A stretch of DNA of 64,000 nucleotides from JAEINY01 sp942490535 (GCA_942490535.1 CALNXQ010000003.1:744001-808000), one strand, 5' to 3'. Shown: positions 52,997-63,447, numbered from the stretch's first letter. A program made the numbers and translations. The notes: generated by a model not told the origin, from the sequence alone.

Positions 52997-53935
52997 TTAC
53001 TTGGCATCAAAAGATACCGTAATCAGGGTGGATGGCTTATCCGGATGTTGATCATCCGTATTATTGAAGACAGATACTACCAATCGTGTGCTGCTGATTT
53101 CACGAATAATAGCAGTAGTATTAAAATCATTTATCCCCAAAAAGCCACCTTTTGTAAAGGTGAGGTATTGCACATCTGAAAAAGTGATAGCTTCTTCTGT
53201 AATAACGCCGGTTCCCGGATCCTGGTTGGCAGCCTCAACAACCAGGTCACCTTCATGCAATTCCCAGGCACAGTTGGAAGGTGCTGAATGACTCACCTGG
53301 AATAATCCATATTCGGTCATCTTCACAACATTATCACCGCCAACTACACCTAATGCAAACAACCAACCCGTTAATATTCGACCATTTTTATAATCCATGG
53401 CATAGCTTCCATCGAATTTGAAGGTGTACTCATTATCGTATTCTTCCTCTAAGCCAATTTGGTTTAAAATATTATCCGTAAATGGCATCACATCCAGCGG
53501 ATAGTGCGCTTTTACCTGACCCGCACCATCCACACTGGTGGTAGCCACTGCACTCATCTTCCATGTTTTACCATTTGCACTTTCCGGCCCCCCGCTCAAC
53601 ATTTCAGCCAGTGAAGCCGCAATGGAAACGGTAATGGCATCTGAAGCTTCACCGCCATCACCTTTAACCGTTAAGGTGACATTATAATCACCTGACATAT
53701 CATAGGTATGTACCGGAGCCATTTCAGTGCTCACGGCACTGCCATCTCCAAAGTCCCAGGAGTAGATCGAAACATTTTCATCAATGGTGGAAAACTGAAT
53801 GGTATACGGATTCGTCGCATCCGCTTCAAAGTGCACCTCAACCACAGGAGGATCGGCATCTTCAGAACAAGCACTTAATACCAGTAAGCCACATGCAAAA
53901 ATGGCTAACCAAAGGTTTGAATAAATTCGTCTCAT
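52997..53935 (-). CDS. PKD-domain surface lipoprotein (SusE/F position)
   Basis: About 312 aa from the ATG giving MRRIYSNLWLAIFACG; another ATG lies 9 bp upstream (53944). Lipobox LSAC. Residues about 35-110 are a PKD domain (YSWDFGDGSAVSTEMAPVHTY, GDYNVTLTVKGDGG). The remainder is beta-rich and ends with a strand SFDAK. The place after SusD is that of surface glycan-binding proteins, so it probably binds the same substrate as the SusCD pair. 40 bp after susD. Confidence 0.8.
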   Translation of the reverse strand: MRRIYSNLWLAIFACGLLVLSACSEDADPPVVEVHFEADATNPYTIQFSTIDENVSIYSWDFGDGSAVSTEMAPVHTYDMSGDYNVTLTVKGDGGEASDAITVSIAASLAEMLSGGPESANGKTWKMSAVATTSVDGAGQVKAHYPLDVMPFTDNILNQIGLEEEYDNEYTFKFDGSYAMDYKNGRILTGWLFALGVVGGDNVVKMTEYGLFQVSHSAPSNCAWELHEGDLVVEAANQDPGTGVITEEAITFSDVQYLTFTKGGFLGINDFNTTAIIREISSTRLVVSVFNNTDDQHPDKPSTLITVSFDAK

Positions 53936-53975
53936 TGTCTTCAATTTTAAGTTATCCTATTGGTTAAAAAGATGA

Positions 53976-55463
53976 TTAGTCACGTACATCCCACCAGACA
54001 GGAGTATCAATTACATCCGCTCCTTGCCTGGCCACAGCTGCTTCCACGTTGGTGCGGTTCCGGTTGTATTCTGAGGTGGTATATAAAAATCGTTTGGGTA
54101 GATAGCCATTGGTCACTCCCTGTGATAAATCAGAAGCCGTACGGCGGGCAATCACGGGATAACCGGTGCGTCGTATATTAAACCAGGCTTCCGTAAAATT
54201 AGGCACAAAGGCAATCCAGGCCTGCGTTCCGATCTGTTCAAATTGCGCTTCGGTGCTGCCTTGCAAGCTACCAACAGAACTATTGCTTAAATAATCATTC
54301 TGCTCATCAGCTGCCACCTGCCACATTTCCATATTGCTGATTATCCCGCTTTGATAGCACGTATTAGCGGCTCTGATTTCACCAAGTTGAAATAAGGCCG
54401 CTTCAGCTCTTAAGAACCATATTTCTGCGGCGGTCATGATGTAACTAGGCGTCGCTTTACCCACTAATACAGGCATGGGTGCCGAGTGGTCATTCCACAC
54501 ATAACCACCCAAGGCCTGATCAATCAAACCATTAATAAAGCCCTTAAACTCTCCCTTTTCATTTACCTTCACCAACACCGGTAACCGGGGATCATCAGCG
54601 GCTCGCAAGGTCTCTACAAAAAACTGACTCATTTTAAAATCATTGTATTGCTTCAAATTGTACCAGGGATTGTATAGCTCACTGTTATCGCTTTCCTGCC
54701 GAAGCAATTGAAAATTATCTTCATTCTCTTCAATCAAAGGCAGAGTCAGACATTGCTTAATAACGGGGTGTGCAGAAGCCGCATCAACAAAGCGAATACG
54801 CATGGCAAACCTTAGACGCAGGGAATTGGCAAATTTCGCCCACTTATCCAATTGGTTGGTGTATACCGGATCAGAACCGGGATAAGCGTGTTTGGGATCC
54901 GCCGTTTTTAATACCTCCACACATTGTCCCAATTGCTCAATCATATCTTTATAAATGGCGGCCTGTGCATCGTAAGCCGGCGTCAGAATATCCTGATTTC
55001 CTTTAGCCCCATTGAAATAGGGAATATCACCATAGCAATCGGTCAATCGTTCATAGCTGATACACGCGACAATGCGGGCGAGGGCATGGCGGACATCATT
55101 TTTACCTGCCCCTTCCTTTGTTAATCTTAACACCTCTTCAATGTGCCGAAGGGGACCTCCATAAACCGCTGCAAACATCTCATCATACACATCCTGTATG
55201 TGAAAGGACTGATACAGATCGGCCTGTCGCATCTCAGTATTAGTTACATACACATGTGCATATTGTGACGCAAACTGCAGCTCAAAAAGTTTTAAATAGA
55301 AATTATTTCCGAAGGTTTGATGAACAGCTGTGGTAAATAAGAAATCATCGGTTATTTCTGTTAAAGCCAAGGGGTCCGAATTCATGGTCTCAAACCGGTC
55401 ATCACACCCCGTGAAGGCCACCCAAACAAAAAATCCGATTGTGAATATATCTTTCATTTTCAT
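53976..55463 (-). CDS. susD: SusD-like surface lipoprotein (SusD_2 type)
   Basis: 495 aa; lipobox FTGC followed by DDRFETMNSDPLALTEI. It has the SusD-like_2 pattern: NFYLKLFELQFASQYAHVY, RIVACISYERLTDCYGDIPY, NQLDKWAKFANSLRLRFAMR and IMTAAEIWFLRAEAALFQLG, with WIAFVPNFTEAWFNIRRTGY near the end. This differs from the RagB-type SusD of the first PUL. It binds glycan at the cell surface with the SusC encoded 11 bp upstream. Confidence 0.92.
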   Translation of the reverse strand: MKMKDIFTIGFFVWVAFTGCDDRFETMNSDPLALTEITDDFLFTTAVHQTFGNNFYLKLFELQFASQYAHVYVTNTEMRQADLYQSFHIQDVYDEMFAAVYGGPLRHIEEVLRLTKEGAGKNDVRHALARIVACISYERLTDCYGDIPYFNGAKGNQDILTPAYDAQAAIYKDMIEQLGQCVEVLKTADPKHAYPGSDPVYTNQLDKWAKFANSLRLRFAMRIRFVDAASAHPVIKQCLTLPLIEENEDNFQLLRQESDNSELYNPWYNLKQYNDFKMSQFFVETLRAADDPRLPVLVKVNEKGEFKGFINGLIDQALGGYVWNDHSAPMPVLVGKATPSYIMTAAEIWFLRAEAALFQLGEIRAANTCYQSGIISNMEMWQVAADEQNDYLSNSSVGSLQGSTEAQFEQIGTQAWIAFVPNFTEAWFNIRRTGYPVIARRTASDLSQGVTNGYLPKRFLYTTSEYNRNRTNVEAAVARQGADVIDTPVWWDVRD

Positions 55464-55474
55464 AAGATCCTGTT

Positions 55475-58400
55475 TTAGAAGTTAATTTTAACATTGAAAC
55501 CATATGAACGGGTGGAAGGCATGGCACTGTGTTCTATCCCTGAACCCACGTTACCGCTGCTATAGCCCGATTCCGGATCCACATGATCCATGGCCCGATA
55601 GAGAAAGAACAGGTTGCGGCCTGTCAATGCCACTGATACTTTCTTTATGGGTGTCTTCTTTAATAGGGTAGCGGGCAATTGCCAGGTCAGAACCACTTCA
55701 CGTAAGCGCACATTGGTTGCATCCTGAATCCATTCGGCCCCGATTTCTTTAGACCAGATATTGTACCACCTGAACATCGGATCTACAGGTGTTGTATTAA
55801 CCTTACCGGTTTTCTCATTAATACCATCCTCCACATAGCCTTGAGGGGTTACACCAGGTAAGGGAGTTGAATAATCTGTAGCCGGGTCGTGTGTGGCATA
55901 CCAGCCATCACGCCCTTCAAGAGTCTCTGCAGCCGTTCCAAACAAGCTCTTATAGGCCTTTCCCCAGGAATAGATCTCTCCGCCTTTCTGCATGTCAATC
56001 AAAAAACTCAGGCTTACATCTTTATATTGAAAGCGGTTGGACATCCCCCCTAACCAATCGGGATTGATGTTACCCATGGCTTTTCTCTCACCCTTAAGAA
56101 CATATCCTTTATCATCCACCAATTTATTCCCAAACTTATCCCGTTTGAAATCGCTGGTATAAATCTGTCCATACGGTTCTCCGGGACGGGCTTCGATGGA
56201 CGCATGAAACTGCTCTCCTAACACAATGCTCTCAACACTTTGATATATCTCTTTCACCTTGGATTGGTTGGCTGAATAGTTAAACGATAGATTCCAGGTG
56301 AAATTCGTCACCTTAATCGGTGTCATTCCCAATTGAAATTCAAAACCTTTATTTTCGATTTTACCGGCATTCGCCTTTTTACTGCCATAACCCGTTGAGG
56401 TGGCCAGGGGGATAGACATGATTTGATTATCAGACAGACTGTAGTAATAGGTCATATCTAAATCCACTCGTTGATTAAAAAGACTCAGGTTTAATCCGGT
56501 TTCCCAGGAACGGGTATCTTCAGGCTGTAAATCGTAAAACGGTAACTGACTGCCAATACTTCCCATTCCATAGGGTAATTGACTTTGATTAACCGTATAG
56601 TATAACTCCGTTTGATAGGCACCTGTATCATTTCCTACTTTAGCGTACGAACCACGTATTTTCCCACTGTTCAACCACCAGCTCTCCAAGCCAAAAGCTT
56701 TGGTAAATAAAAAACTTAGGTTCTCAGAATGGTAGGCGTAACTATTATTATCCAATGGTAATGTGGAGGACCAATCATTCCGAAGGGTCAAATCCAGGTA
56801 AAGCCAGTCCTTAAATCCAAATTGGCCAAGTGCATATAAGGAATACACCTCTTTTTCACCGAACCACTCCCCTGTACCGTAAGTTCCCATATTGCTAATG
56901 GCATAAAATTCCGGCACTTTGTAGTTACTTCCACTTTGATTCATGCCTTTCCATTGATTATACCGATAGTTACCACCCAGGCTAAACGTAGTACTCAGTT
57001 CAGATGCAATTTTGTTTTTGTAGTTAATTAGAAAATCGGAGTTCCATTCAATGGAATTAGAGAACGAATTGGCTAAATAACCATTAATACCCGCAAATTT
57101 ACTACCCGGATCAGTCCGATCCTGGGCTATTTTATTGGTGAAATCAAAACCTGACCGCAGCGTTACATCCCAATGACTGGAAATTATAGCACGCGTGGAC
57201 AGGACGGTTTGCAAACGGTGTTTTTCATCCTGGTTTCGTACATGTTCCCGCTGCCAATAAGGATTTGTGGTATACACATCATTGGTCCACAGATGCTCAT
57301 TTCCCTCTTCATCAGTTTGATGCGTTTGCAGATCATTCAACCGGATATTCCGTGGCATCATCGACAGCATGGCCCCCACATTGGCCGAACTCTCACTTAA
57401 AGACGGCCGGTCAAACACTTTTTGATGAATGTAAGTAACCTTACCATCCACTTCCAACACACTTCCAAATTTGGAAAATCCCCTCAGGTTAAAGGTTTGA
57501 CGGTTAAGATCATTATTTTTCAGAATGCCCGAACTGTTTTGAGTGGTGATGGAAGCTCTGAAACTGCCATTTTCTGAGCCATTTTCAAAGGTCACATTGT
57601 TGACCAGGGAAGATCCGTTTTGAAAAAAGTCTTTATAATTATCAGGCTGTGGCTCATAAGGACTCATATTACCTATAAAATCCAAGCGATCCAGCCCATC
57701 CATTTTAGGCCCCCAACTCCATCCCCATGGTAAAGGAGTATCCGAGATATCTGTCGAATTCACTTTAGTGGGATATTGGCCAAAGGCCCCATGTCCATAT
57801 TCATTTTGGAAATCAGGATAAACATATGGTTGTTCGATTTGATAGGAAGAACTCGCTGAAATTCCCAGGCCTTTTCCTTGTTTTCCTTTCTTGGTCGTGA
57901 TTAAAATAACCCCATTGGCACCTCTTGAACCATATGCAGCGGCTGCTCCAGCCCCTTTTAATACACTATAACTTTCAATATCTTCCGGATTAAGATCCGA
58001 CAGGGCATCTCCCATATCTTTACCGCCCCATTGTCCGGCACCACCCGCACTGGCATCCACGGGAATCCCATCGACCACAATCAAGGGCCGATTATTACCG
58101 GTCAGCGAATTAATTCCCCTCAAAACCACTCTGGTGGAGCCATCCACACCGGTGGGTGCTTTGGTTACTTGCAAACCGGCCACCTTACCGGCCATCCCGT
58201 TGATGACGTTATTTTCTTTAGCCTGGTTCATCTCCTCGCCACCTAACTGAGTCACCGAATACCCCAGCGAGCTTTTATCGCGCTCTATATTTAAAGCAGT
58301 GATCACCACCTCTTTCAAATTCCGCATGTCTTCTTTCATTACGATATTCAGCCGCGACTGACCATTCAAGGGCTCATCGTGCGGTTCAAACCCAATGAAT

Positions 58401-58930
58401 GAAAATGAAAGAACCGCATATTTATCGGGCACTTCCAGTGAATACTCCCCATTAAAATCAGTAATGGTTCCATTCTTCGTGCCTTTTATAAATACATTCA
58501 CACCCGGGATTCCTAACCCGTCTGACGAAGCCGTCACCTTACCTTGTACCACCATTGCCTGTTGAACAGAACCTGCCGGCATCACCACTATAAGTTTGTT
58601 TTCGAGTATCCGGAAATCCAACTTTGTTTTTTGCTTTAACTCTGCAATAACAAGTTCAATGTCATTTATTCTATTCTCCAGAACGATGCCTTTATTCAGA
58701 TCCACTAAATCGTCACTGTAGAAGAATCGATACCCCGTCTTGTCTTGTATCTTCTTGAAAAGATCGATAACGGCTATGGTCTTCTCGTTTTGCCCAGAAA
58801 CCTTCTCTTGGGCAACGGATTCAAAACCCATTAAAGTCAGAAGCAGGGGTAATAGAAGGATGTAGTTTCTCCATCCCGATCCGAAGATCGGTTTTCCGTT
58901 GGTTACGGAACCATTCAAATATGTTTTCAT
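55475..58930 (-). CDS. susC: SusC-family TonB-dependent transporter with STN domain, second PUL
   Basis: 1151 aa. The signal peptide lies at about residues 25-41 (ILLLPLLLTLMGFESVAQ), behind a basic extension. An STN domain (about 48-115, IDLFKKIQDKTGYRFFYSDD), a carboxypeptidase-like domain (VQGKVTASSDGLGIPGVNVF), the TonB/plug motif NLKEVVITALNIERDKSSLG, a plug and a barrel to FNVKINF follow. It imports the product of this PUL and signals through the adjacent FecR. 38 bp after fecR. Confidence 0.95.
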   Translation of the reverse strand: MKTYLNGSVTNGKPIFGSGWRNYILLLPLLLTLMGFESVAQEKVSGQNEKTIAVIDLFKKIQDKTGYRFFYSDDLVDLNKGIVLENRINDIELVIAELKQKTKLDFRILENKLIVVMPAGSVQQAMVVQGKVTASSDGLGIPGVNVFIKGTKNGTITDFNGEYSLEVPDKYAVLSFSFIGFEPHDEPLNGQSRLNIVMKEDMRNLKEVVITALNIERDKSSLGYSVTQLGGEEMNQAKENNVINGMAGKVAGLQVTKAPTGVDGSTRVVLRGINSLTGNNRPLIVVDGIPVDASAGGAGQWGGKDMGDALSDLNPEDIESYSVLKGAGAAAAYGSRGANGVILITTKKGKQGKGLGISASSSYQIEQPYVYPDFQNEYGHGAFGQYPTKVNSTDISDTPLPWGWSWGPKMDGLDRLDFIGNMSPYEPQPDNYKDFFQNGSSLVNNVTFENGSENGSFRASITTQNSSGILKNNDLNRQTFNLRGFSKFGSVLEVDGKVTYIHQKVFDRPSLSESSANVGAMLSMMPRNIRLNDLQTHQTDEEGNEHLWTNDVYTTNPYWQREHVRNQDEKHRLQTVLSTRAIISSHWDVTLRSGFDFTNKIAQDRTDPGSKFAGINGYLANSFSNSIEWNSDFLINYKNKIASELSTTFSLGGNYRYNQWKGMNQSGSNYKVPEFYAISNMGTYGTGEWFGEKEVYSLYALGQFGFKDWLYLDLTLRNDWSSTLPLDNNSYAYHSENLSFLFTKAFGLESWWLNSGKIRGSYAKVGNDTGAYQTELYYTVNQSQLPYGMGSIGSQLPFYDLQPEDTRSWETGLNLSLFNQRVDLDMTYYYSLSDNQIMSIPLATSTGYGSKKANAGKIENKGFEFQLGMTPIKVTNFTWNLSFNYSANQSKVKEIYQSVESIVLGEQFHASIEARPGEPYGQIYTSDFKRDKFGNKLVDDKGYVLKGERKAMGNINPDWLGGMSNRFQYKDVSLSFLIDMQKGGEIYSWGKAYKSLFGTAAETLEGRDGWYATHDPATDYSTPLPGVTPQGYVEDGINEKTGKVNTTPVDPMFRWYNIWSKEIGAEWIQDATNVRLREVVLTWQLPATLLKKTPIKKVSVALTGRNLFFLYRAMDHVDPESGYSSGNVGSGIEHSAMPSTRSYGFNVKINF

Positions 58931-58968
58931 ATTAGGCTAGTTAAACTATTCTGATAAAGGGTGGTATG

Positions 58969-60045
58969 TTATTTAGTCAACCATATTTCACGATTTTTTA
59001 TCTTAAACTGAACAGATGATGCCAGTTGTATGGCTGTCAGTACTTGTTCAATCGTTTCATTCTCAAGGGTCCCTGAAAACTTAAGTTTTTGAAGCTCTTT
59101 ATTTTCAATGTGAATGGTCACATTATACTTACGTTCTAACAAGATGGCCAATTCGCCCAATGTCAGACTCTTTACTTGTATTTGATCGTTAATCCAGGAC
59201 AAGTATAAATCAGCATCCACGTTTTTAGAAATAAATAACTGTTCTTTCTTTATACCGGGTAGTGCCTTATGATAGATGGCTTGTTGATTTGGCTCCAAAA
59301 AATACTCCTTGGGGTTACCTTTATTCCCGCTACTTATTTTCTGCACACTAATTATTCCCTCCGTCAGCGTTGCTTCAATTGTCCGATCCGTTGGATAGGA
59401 TTTTACATTAAATCGTGTTCCATAAGCCTTAACCGTTATCGCGGACGTGTGCACCACAAATGGCATATTCGGATTTTTAGTCACCTTAAAACAGGCTTCT
59501 CCATCCAAAAACACTTCCCGCGTCTTCTGCCCCAAACGGCTGTCATATTCCAACTTACTGCCTGCATTCAAGATCACCTCACTTCCATCAGCAAGCTGAA
59601 TAACCGATTTGGCACCCAAGGGTACTTCAATGGATTGCATCGCCACCTGGCTTTTGTGCAGCATCGGTAATCCCAATATGACAGAAGCAGCCACTAAAGC
59701 CCCAACTACAAATACCGCCACATACTTTCTCATAACCATCCATTTACCAACTCGTTGCATGGTCTTTTCATGCGCTAATCGGGAGCGAATGGACGTATGT
59801 AACTGATCCCATTTCTCAGCAATCAATTCGTCTGACAGTTCCCTACTGATATCCAGATTCACCCAAACATCGGATACGTCGCTAAATAATGCCTGGTCTT
59901 CCGGATGCCTCTGAAGCCAGGTCATTAATTCGGCCTGTTCTGAAGAAGATAATTCCTCCCCTTCCAGTACTTTTATAAACAGATGTTGAATGTATTCTTG
60001 CGTCATCATATTGCGTCTTCTATATAACTGGCAATCGCCAACCAA
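58969..60045 (-). CDS. FecR-family anti-sigma factor, second PUL
   Basis: 358 aa, possibly 346 if started at MMTQEYIQHLFIKVLEGEEL, which is the usual family N-terminus. N-terminal sigma-binding helices, one TM segment (about 108-128, YVAVFVVGALVAASVILGL), FecR domain (IEVPLGAKSVIQLADGSEVI, GEACFKVTKNPNMPFVVHTS), and a C-terminal domain (YNVTIHIENKELQKLKFSGT). It restrains the sigma factor 7 bp upstream until the SusC STN domain signals. Confidence 0.92.
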   Translation of the reverse strand: MVGDCQLYRRRNMMTQEYIQHLFIKVLEGEELSSSEQAELMTWLQRHPEDQALFSDVSDVWVNLDISRELSDELIAEKWDQLHTSIRSRLAHEKTMQRVGKWMVMRKYVAVFVVGALVAASVILGLPMLHKSQVAMQSIEVPLGAKSVIQLADGSEVILNAGSKLEYDSRLGQKTREVFLDGEACFKVTKNPNMPFVVHTSAITVKAYGTRFNVKSYPTDRTIEATLTEGIISVQKISSGNKGNPKEYFLEPNQQAIYHKALPGIKKEQLFISKNVDADLYLSWINDQIQVKSLTLGELAILLERKYNVTIHIENKELQKLKFSGTLENETIEQVLTAIQLASSVQFKIKNREIWLTK

Positions 60046-60052
60046 AAATCAC

Positions 60053-60628
60053 TTACATGAAAAGTGAAAAAAAATAAAAAATCACCAGTTCAATGTATTG
60101 CAACCGTTTCCGAAGCACCTTTAAAGCCCTGTAAATATGGACTTCCACCGTTTTTGGAGAGAGGTTCAATAAAGCTGCGATTTCTTTGTGTTTTAATCCT
60201 TTTAAGCGGCTGAGCTGAAAAACCTCACGACATTGTTCCGGTAATTCGGACATGGCTTGTTGAAGTGACTCCCTGAGTTCTTCTTCGAAAATGCAAGCAT
60301 ACCCATCTTCACTCTCCGGAGAGTGATCCATATAGTTAGACAAGTGTCTCTGGCTGGTAGCCGATTTCTTGATGTAATTGAGGCAAGTGTGGTGACAACA
60401 AGTTAACAAATAAGACTTAAAAGATTTTACAATCGCCAGTTGTAATCTGTGATCCCAAACATAAGTGAAAACGTCCTGGACGACATCCTGACAGATGGAT
60501 CCTTCATTAATAAAACGTCTGGCAAAATGATACACCATTCGATAGTGCTTCTTATACAATACTTCAAAAGCTCCCACATCATCCCTCTGTATCTGCTTTA
60601 ATAAATAGATGTCAGGATCGTAGGTCAT
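60053..60628 (-). CDS. ECF sigma factor, second PUL
   Basis: 191 aa. Region 2 HYRMVYHFARRFINEGSICQ and VVQDVFTYVWDHRLQLA; region 4 LPEQCREVFQLSRLKGLKHK and IAALLNLSPKTVEVHIYRAL. The C-terminus has an odd hydrophobic tail (YIELVIFYFFSLFM), seen in some Bacteroidota ECF factors. It should activate the susC promoter of this PUL. First gene of the sigma-fecR-susC-susD-PKD operon. Confidence 0.92.
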   Translation of the reverse strand: MTYDPDIYLLKQIQRDDVGAFEVLYKKHYRMVYHFARRFINEGSICQDVVQDVFTYVWDHRLQLAIVKSFKSYLLTCCHHTCLNYIKKSATSQRHLSNYMDHSPESEDGYACIFEEELRESLQQAMSELPEQCREVFQLSRLKGLKHKEIAALLNLSPKTVEVHIYRALKVLRKRLQYIELVIFYFFSLFM

Positions 60629-61041
60629 GGTGAGAATAAGAATGTAGATTTTTATAAAGATAGTTATTTATTGGAATTTGAGTTAGTATTAGCTTGATTT
60701 TTAACATGATTTGTCCACCAAATGTTAAATACAAATGATTGAAACCTCAAAAACAAATAACCTATTCGTATTCTCCTTCTCGTGTCTTAAACTTCTTGTC
60801 CGTTTGCATTTCGACTTCGGCTCCTGAAATTCGGCTATAATGCCAAAAAAATGAGCGTGTGACCATGCCCAATCTAAGAATTTTCGTCATTCCATACATT
60901 AATAAGTTTCCACCCAAAAGTTCACCCAGACCATCACCTCATCCCATAACGTCCATAAAAAAAATCCTGTCAGAATTATCTGCCAGGATTAAAATAGAGA
61001 TATCGACTAAACGAGTACTCAAAAACCCAACCCATCCAAGG
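60629..61041. other. Intergenic region between sigma factor and GlsB-like gene
   Basis: About 410 bp. It should hold the promoter of the sigma factor (minus strand, near 60640-60710) and holds the terminator of the GlsB-like gene (60963-60990). No other gene is convincing; the plus-strand frame at 60859-61089 crosses the terminator and the end of the GlsB-like gene. Confidence 0.4.
60963..60990 (-). terminator. Terminator of the GlsB-like gene
   Basis: On the minus strand AATCCTGGCAGA pairs with TCTGACAGGATT (one mismatch) around a TAAT loop and is followed by a long T-run. It lies about 50 bp after the gene. Confidence 0.75.
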
Positions 61042-61305
61042 TCATTTGCGCAATTCTGCTTGTTCAAATTCCCGGTAACTAGTCAGTAATAACACCGCCC
61101 AGCCGATGGACATAACAATTATCATAAAATGCATCCCTTCAATTGAGCCAAAACCCAGAAAAGAACCTATGGCCCCACCAATGATACCTCCTACCAGCCC
61201 CAAGCCAATGGTAATTGGAATATGACGCCTGTTTACGTAAGGTTCAATGGCAAGGGTCAACACACTAACTATCAAACCGATGGTTATCCACATTAAAAGT
61301 CCCAT
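61042..61305 (-). CDS. GlsB/YeaQ/YmgE-type small membrane protein
   Basis: 87 aa with three TM segments (about 5-20, 29-53, 58-75). The Gly-rich middle TM (GLGLVGGIIGGAIGSFLGFG) is the signature of the transglycosylase-associated/GlsB family, which is linked to envelope stress. Single gene with its own terminator. The role in this organism is unknown. Confidence 0.75.
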   Translation of the reverse strand: MGLLMWITIGLIVSVLTLAIEPYVNRRHIPITIGLGLVGGIIGGAIGSFLGFGSIEGMHFMIIVMSIGWAVLLLTSYREFEQAELRK

Positions 61306-61885
61306 CTCAACCTCCTTTCCTGCTTAATCTAAACTTAAACAACAAGTCCATTAAAAACCACAAAAACCTCACAATAAAACCATTAACTCCTTTAAAGATA
61401 ATCAAAAACCGTTCCGATTGCAAGTTCCTTTCACCTATAAATAGCTACATTTTTAGACGCAACGCTAGTCTCCTGGAGATTTCAACAACGGTGCTTATCC
61501 AAATAAAATCCTCTCCCATTTTACCCTTTCAAAAAGGGTTCCGGTTTCTTCTTTTTTTATCGTAAACCACAATGCTCTAAAATGAGTTTAGCCTTTTGCA
61601 GCAACCTATATTTGCACTGACTCATAAGATAAAATAGTCCTTATCACGAGCATATTGAGATCCTAGGATAAGTAGGCCTACACGTTGCGTCATGCAGATG
61701 ATCATCAACATAATCTGTACACATACTACTAATTCTTCCCACATAGTTCAACCGCACGTCTTGTAAAAAAAAAAGACTAAAACAGTATCATTTAGACGAC
61801 TAAACAGGCTTGACGCCGAAAACAAATCCTCTTTATAGCTGTTACCAACTTAAACTATAATAATTTTAACTCAATTTAGTACTAA
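61306..61885. other. Gene-free stretch upstream of the sulfatase
   Basis: About 580 bp between divergent genes, AT-rich. No RNA gene, repeat or coding frame was recognised. It must contain the promoters of the GlsB-like gene and of the sulfatase. Confidence 0.4.
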
Positions 61886-63427
61886 ATGAAAAAGCTACAA
61901 ACGAAAAGCCTTCATCTTATTCTACTTGGATTTGTTATTTTATGGAGTGGAATAGTTGAAGCACAAAAGAAAAAACCAAATATCCTCATCATTTGGGGTG
62001 ATGATATCGGTTGGTTCAACCCGAGTTGTTATAACAATGGTATGATGGGTTACAAAACCCCCAACATTGACCGGATCGCCAATGAAGGCGCACTCTTTAC
62101 CGATTGGTATGGACAGCAAAGTTGTACAGCTGGTAGAGCGGCGTTTATTACCGGTCAAAGCCCGTTTCGTACAGGCCTATTAAAAGTTGGATTGCCGGGG
62201 GCAAAAGAAGGCTTATCCGAAAAGGATCCTACCATTGCAGAGCTCCTGAAAAATCATGGTTATAAAACAGCACAATATGGGAAAAACCACCTGGGCGACC
62301 TGGATGAAATGTTACCTACAAACCATGGATTTGATGAATTTATGGGTAACCTGTACCATTTGAATGCGGAAGAAGAACCCGAAAGTGCCGATTATCCGCA
62401 AAATCCTGATTTCAAGAAAAACTTTGGACCACGCGGGGTCATAAAAAGTACAGCAGATGGTAAAATTGAGGATACCGGACCATTGACTAAAAAGCGAATG
62501 GAAACCATTGATGATGAAGTAACAGAGGGTGCCATTGACTTTATGGAACGGGCCACAGAAGAAGAGAAACCCTTCTTCTTGTGGTGGAACTCCACCCGCA
62601 TGCATGTACATACACATTTAAAAGAAGAATCAGACGGCGTCACTGGTCTGGGTATTTATGCCGATGGAATGGTGGAGCACGATAAACACATCGGTCAATT
62701 GCTTGATAAATTAAAGGAATTAGGTATTGAAGATAACACCATCATCATGTATTCCAGCGATAATGGGGCTGAGATATTCCTATGGCCGGATGGTGGCATG
62801 ACCCCTTTCCGCAATGAAAAGAATTCGAACTGGGAAGGTGGATACCGCGTACCAACCCTTATCAAATGGCCGGGTGTGATTGAACCAGGCACTACCTATA
62901 ACGATGTGTTTTCGCACGAAGACATGCTACCGACCATTCTGGCAGCTGCTGGTGACCCCACTATTAAAGAAAAATTAAAAAAAGGATATCAGGCAGACGG
63001 TAAGGATTTCAAAGTCCATTTAGATGGTTACAACCTGCTCCCCTATTTTAAAGGTGAAGTAAAGGAGTCGCCTAGAAAAGAATTCTTCTATTGGACCGAT
63101 GATGGAAACCTGGCCAATTTACGTTACGACCGTTGGAAAATGGTGTTTATGGAACAACGGGCGCATGGATTTGAAGTCTGGCAAGAGCCATTAGTAACCT
63201 TACGTGTTCCCAAGCTTATTGATTTGCGTGGTGATCCCTTTGAAAGGGCTGATCACGAAGCTGAAGGCTACAATATTTGGAGGTTTAATCGTGCTTACCT
63301 CATTTTACCCGCTGTTGGGTATGTATCTCAACACCTGGCTACCTACAAAGACTTTCCGCCGCGACAAAAGCCGGGCAGTTTTAACCTGGATCAGGTGTTA
63401 GAAAAATTACAGCAAAATCCGAATTAA
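61886..63427 (+). CDS. S1-family sulfatase (motif CTAGR)
   Basis: 513 aa with a signal peptide (to about VEA-Q). Metal site IIWGDDIGWFNPSCYNNG; formylglycine motif Cys80-Thr-Ala-Gly-Arg in QQSCTAGRAAFITGQSPFRT; then GKNHLGDLDEMLPTNHGFDE, WWNSTRMHVHTH and MYSSDNGAEIF. The CTAGR variant and WGDDIGW differ from the two PUL sulfatases and match a widespread stand-alone arylsulfatase type. It is followed by a HAD-family lipoprotein in the same direction, a pairing seen in other Bacteroidota. The substrate is unknown. Confidence 0.92.
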   Translation: MKKLQTKSLHLILLGFVILWSGIVEAQKKKPNILIIWGDDIGWFNPSCYNNGMMGYKTPNIDRIANEGALFTDWYGQQSCTAGRAAFITGQSPFRTGLLKVGLPGAKEGLSEKDPTIAELLKNHGYKTAQYGKNHLGDLDEMLPTNHGFDEFMGNLYHLNAEEEPESADYPQNPDFKKNFGPRGVIKSTADGKIEDTGPLTKKRMETIDDEVTEGAIDFMERATEEEKPFFLWWNSTRMHVHTHLKEESDGVTGLGIYADGMVEHDKHIGQLLDKLKELGIEDNTIIMYSSDNGAEIFLWPDGGMTPFRNEKNSNWEGGYRVPTLIKWPGVIEPGTTYNDVFSHEDMLPTILAAAGDPTIKEKLKKGYQADGKDFKVHLDGYNLLPYFKGEVKESPRKEFFYWTDDGNLANLRYDRWKMVFMEQRAHGFEVWQEPLVTLRVPKLIDLRGDPFERADHEAEGYNIWRFNRAYLILPAVGYVSQHLATYKDFPPRQKPGSFNLDQVLEKLQQNPN

Positions 63428-63447
63428 AGCATACAACACTATAAGCT

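Noticed and set aside
60859..61089. 76-aa plus-strand ORF
   Set aside because: Runs across a terminator and antisense to the GlsB-like gene; composition is not protein-like.
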